A stretch of 7,609 nt of DNA, taken from NCBI GenBank assembly GCA_041689775.1, contig JBDNFP010000072.1, positions 1 through 7,609 of the forward strand, in the 5' to 3' direction. Both the position numbers and the translations under genes were made by a program. The notes beneath the pieces are model-generated. The model was not told the DNA's origin. It made no database searches and saw only the letters and a list, made by a program, of their open reading frames with translations. Below are positions 5,780-7,609 of this stretch, piece by piece; positions within the stretch are counted from its first letter, which is position 1, and every line of letters starts with the position of its first letter. This DNA is from JBDNFP01 sp041689775. Lineage in GTDB: Bacteria > Bacteroidota > Bacteroidia > Cytophagales > Spirosomataceae.

Positions 5780-7045
5780 ATGACGGATTGGATAAAGTAT
5801 AAGTTAGATGAGGTTGCAATAGATATTGCGATGGGCCCTTTTGGATCGAATCTAAAAGCAGATAATTTTATCTCCTCAGGAGTACCGGTAATCAGGGGAG
5901 GCAATTTGAATTATGGTGGATTTGAAGACAAAAATTTTGTGTTCGTTTCCGAAAAGAAGGCCTTGTCTCTAAAAAGAAGCTTAGCATATCCTGATGACCT
6001 AGTATTCACACATCGGGGTACTATTGGGCAAGTGGGAATAATTCCACATAATAAACACCCATACTATCTGGTTTCTCAAAGCCAGATGCGATTGACAGTT
6101 GAAAAATCTCTGCTGTTGCCTATATATTTATATTATTGGTTTAAGTCTGCAACAGGTCAATATGAACTACTAAAAAACAGTGCACAGGTTGGGGTACCCT
6201 CAATTGCGAGTCCAACAAAATCACTCAAAGAAATTGATATCACCCTCCCGCCCCTAACCACCCAAACCGCTATTGCCGAAATCCTCTCTTCGCTGGATGA
6301 TAAAATAGAGCTCAACAACCAGATCAACCGGGAGTTGGAAGCCTTGGCGCAGGCGCTGTTCAAGCAGTGGTTTGTGGATTTTGAGTTTCCCGATGCGGAG
6401 GGGGTACCTTATCAATCCTCCGGCGGGGAAATGGTGGAGAGTGGGTTGGGGGAGATTCCGCTGGGGTGGCGGGTGGGTACCCTTTCAGAGTTTATCAAAA
6501 TTACAGGTGGAGGAACGCCAAAACGATCCAATGAAGAATATTGGAATGGTAACATACCTTGGTTCTCAATTCAAGATGCGCCAAATGAATCCCAAATCAT
6601 AGTTGTTGATACTCTTGAAAAGATATCAGAATTAGGGCTAAATAACTCATCAACAAAACTATTACAGAAAGGTACTACCATAATTACTGCACGAGGGACT
6701 GTCGGAAAGCTAGCATTTGTTGGTGAGCCAATGGCAATGAATCAATCATGTTATGGTATAAATGGTATTGGTCCATATTTTAATTATTTTATTTTAAAAG
6801 AAGCTGTTACAAAATTAAGGCAAAATACACACGGTGCGGTCTTTGACACTATAACTACCTCAACTTTTGCTACTATTAGGATTGCCTATCCTGGAAATAA
6901 TCTCGCATTGAAATTTGATGGATTAGTGAAAGAAAAGTTTGAATATATAGAAGCTAATGTAAAGGAAAATATATCGCTTACAACCCTCCGCGACACGCTC
7001 CTTCCCAAGCTTATTTCGGGCGAGGTGCAAGTATCTGAACTGTGA
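5780..7045 (+). CDS. hsdS: Type I restriction-modification specificity subunit S
   Basis: HsdS recognises the bipartite DNA target and holds the HsdM (and HsdR) subunits together. The 421-residue product has the standard layout: TRD1 (about 1-153, ending before ITLPPL), a central helical conserved region (about 164-203, AIAEILSSLDDKIELNNQIN then LFKQWFVDFEF), TRD2 (about 226-390, starting IPLGWRVG and including GGGTPKRSNEEYW), and a short C-terminal conserved helix (LRDTLLPKLISGEVQVSEL). The ATG at 5780 lies one base after the PIN stop; a TTG at 5756 would read back into the PIN gene and is not favoured. Both TRD segments are clearly more AT-rich than the conserved regions, as expected when TRDs are exchanged between unrelated hsdS genes. 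The target sequence cannot be predicted by eye. Confidence 0.95.
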   Translation: MTDWIKYKLDEVAIDIAMGPFGSNLKADNFISSGVPVIRGGNLNYGGFEDKNFVFVSEKKALSLKRSLAYPDDLVFTHRGTIGQVGIIPHNKHPYYLVSQSQMRLTVEKSLLLPIYLYYWFKSATGQYELLKNSAQVGVPSIASPTKSLKEIDITLPPLTTQTAIAEILSSLDDKIELNNQINRELEALAQALFKQWFVDFEFPDAEGVPYQSSGGEMVESGLGEIPLGWRVGTLSEFIKITGGGTPKRSNEEYWNGNIPWFSIQDAPNESQIIVVDTLEKISELGLNNSSTKLLQKGTTIITARGTVGKLAFVGEPMAMNQSCYGINGIGPYFNYFILKEAVTKLRQNTHGAVFDTITTSTFATIRIAYPGNNLALKFDGLVKEKFEYIEANVKENISLTTLRDTLLPKLISGEVQVSEL

Positions 7046-7077
7046 TTTTTTGTGATTGTGTGATTTTTGTGATTTCT
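7041..7077 (+). repeat. Short TGTGATT tandem repeats after hsdS
   Basis: Four units beginning TGTGATT start at 7041, 7051, 7059 and 7068, the first overlapping the hsdS stop codon (TGA 7043-7045). Three are followed by T-runs. They open a 121-bp T/G-rich, C- and A-poor stretch (7046-7166) before the next gene, with no hairpin and no clear TAnnTTTG promoter. The function is unknown; it may be simple-sequence drift. Confidence 0.5.
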
Positions 7078-7166
7078 TTTTTTAGTCTTCTTTGAGGTTT
7101 CTTTTAGTTTTTTCTTTGGTTGTGTTTTTGCTGTTTTGGGATTTTACTTTTTTGAGGATTGTATTT

Positions 7167-7565
7167 ATGGTCAATGAGGTGTACAAATATTCGGAGCTAA
7201 CGGGTAGGATTATCAAATGCGCGATGACAGTGCATAGTTTTTTGGGGAACGGATTTCAGGAAGTGATATATCAAAGGGCTTTGGCGATTGAATTGGGGTT
7301 GGAGGAGATTAATTTTAGGCGGGAGTTCGAGATGCCGATATTTTACCGGAATGAACGGATCGGATTGCGTCGGGTGGATTTTTTGGTGGAAGAAATGCTA
7401 TCGGTCGAATTGAAAGCCGTTTCCAAAATCGAAGATGTCCATTTAGCACAAGCCATCAACTACCTCGAAGCCTATAACCTGGAAATCGGCTTATTGATCA
7501 ACTTTGGGGAAAGAAGCCTGAGTTTCAAAAGACTGACCAACAAAAAATACAAGGTGAGTACATAA
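7167..7565 (+). CDS. GxxExxY family protein (PD-(D/E)XK nuclease-like)
   Basis: The 132-residue product carries the family signature GFQEVIY at residues 29-35, after VHSFLGNG. The PD-(D/E)XK-like core follows: D71 in RRVDFLV, then E81-L82-K83 in SVELKAV, then H92-x-x-Q95-x-x-NYL and GLLINFG. This fits PF13366 (PDDEXK_3), which is predicted to be nuclease-like but has no established function. The ATG at 7167 gives the usual family length of about 125-130 residues. An in-frame ATG at 7092 would add 25 residues read from T-rich spacer, a hydrophobic stretch that mimics a signal peptide but is probably an artefact of composition. It lies 121 bp after hsdS on the same strand and may be transcribed with it. 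A role in restriction is not shown. Confidence 0.85.
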   Translation: MVNEVYKYSELTGRIIKCAMTVHSFLGNGFQEVIYQRALAIELGLEEINFRREFEMPIFYRNERIGLRRVDFLVEEMLSVELKAVSKIEDVHLAQAINYLEAYNLEIGLLINFGERSLSFKRLTNKKYKVST

Positions 7566-7577
7566 AAAAATAGGTAA

Positions 7578-7609
7578 ATGAAATCACAGCCATCAAAAAA
7601 ATCAATATA
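7578..7609 (+). CDS. Possible start of the next gene (partial)
   Basis: An ATG at 7578, 12 bp after the GxxExxY stop, opens a frame reading MKSQPSKKSI to the window edge. The upstream TAGGTAA is A/G-rich. Ten residues are too few to assign a family. In this context hsdR or another restriction-associated gene is possible, but nothing in the sequence shows it. Confidence 0.3.
   Translation, partial: MKSQPSKKSI

Noticed and set aside
7092..7166. N-terminal hydrophobic segment of the GxxExxY ORF as a signal peptide or membrane anchor
   Set aside because: The segment comes from T-rich spacer DNA that encodes Phe, Leu and Val by composition. The family normally starts near the ATG at 7167.
1..7609. 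CRISPR arrays, insertion sequences, transposase genes
   Set aside because: No regularly spaced repeats of CRISPR type, no terminal inverted repeats flanking an ORF and no transposase or integrase motifs were seen.

Overview
The window looks like a chromosomal defence locus of a Bacteroidota bacterium, probably a Cytophagales member. The basis is indirect. Two promoter-like sites match the Bacteroidota form (TTG or TTTG, a spacer of about 20 nt, then TAnnTTTG). Start codons lack Shine-Dalgarno sequences. The tRNA gene does not encode its CCA end. No species can be named from the sequence.

Layout. Positions 1-505 look like ordinary chromosome: the 3' end of an unidentified gene, an intrinsic terminator, a Bacteroidota-type promoter, a complete tRNA-Asp(GTC) and a very strong terminator hairpin. 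About 290 bp follow without a convincing gene. From 794 to the end every gene is on the plus strand and belongs to a type I restriction-modification cluster: hsdM (794-2308); a broken gene for an AlbA_2 (Schlafen-type) plus GHKL-ATPase-like protein (2305-3964); an 83-bp diverged copy of the hsdM 3' end (4071-4153); a promoter overlapped by a 10-bp perfect inverted repeat (4161-4201); an Xre-HTH/ImmA-IrrE metallopeptidase fusion (4217-5272); a PIN-domain ribonuclease-like protein (5269-5778); hsdS (5780-7045); and a GxxExxY-family PD-(D/E)XK-like protein (7167-7565). A possible next gene begins at 7578. hsdR is not in the window and would be expected outside it.

How the genes may work together. 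HsdM and HsdS should form the methyltransferase core of a type I enzyme, with HsdS setting DNA specificity through two target-recognition domains. The Xre-peptidase and PIN genes overlap by ATGA, as toxin-antitoxin pairs often do, and hsdS starts one base after the PIN stop. A promoter with an operator-like palindrome lies just before the Xre gene. The simplest reading is an autoregulated regulator/toxin module inside the hsd operon that also drives hsdS, which would separate specificity-subunit expression from hsdM expression. This is inference from gene order and promoter structure.

History. The hsdM-tail remnant just before the Xre promoter suggests that the ancestral order was hsdM, Xre-peptidase, PIN, hsdS. 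A segment carrying an hsdM 3' region and the AlbA_2 gene would then have been placed between them, leaving the old hsdM end as a scar. The AlbA_2 gene later decayed through a nonsense codon and a +1 frameshift.
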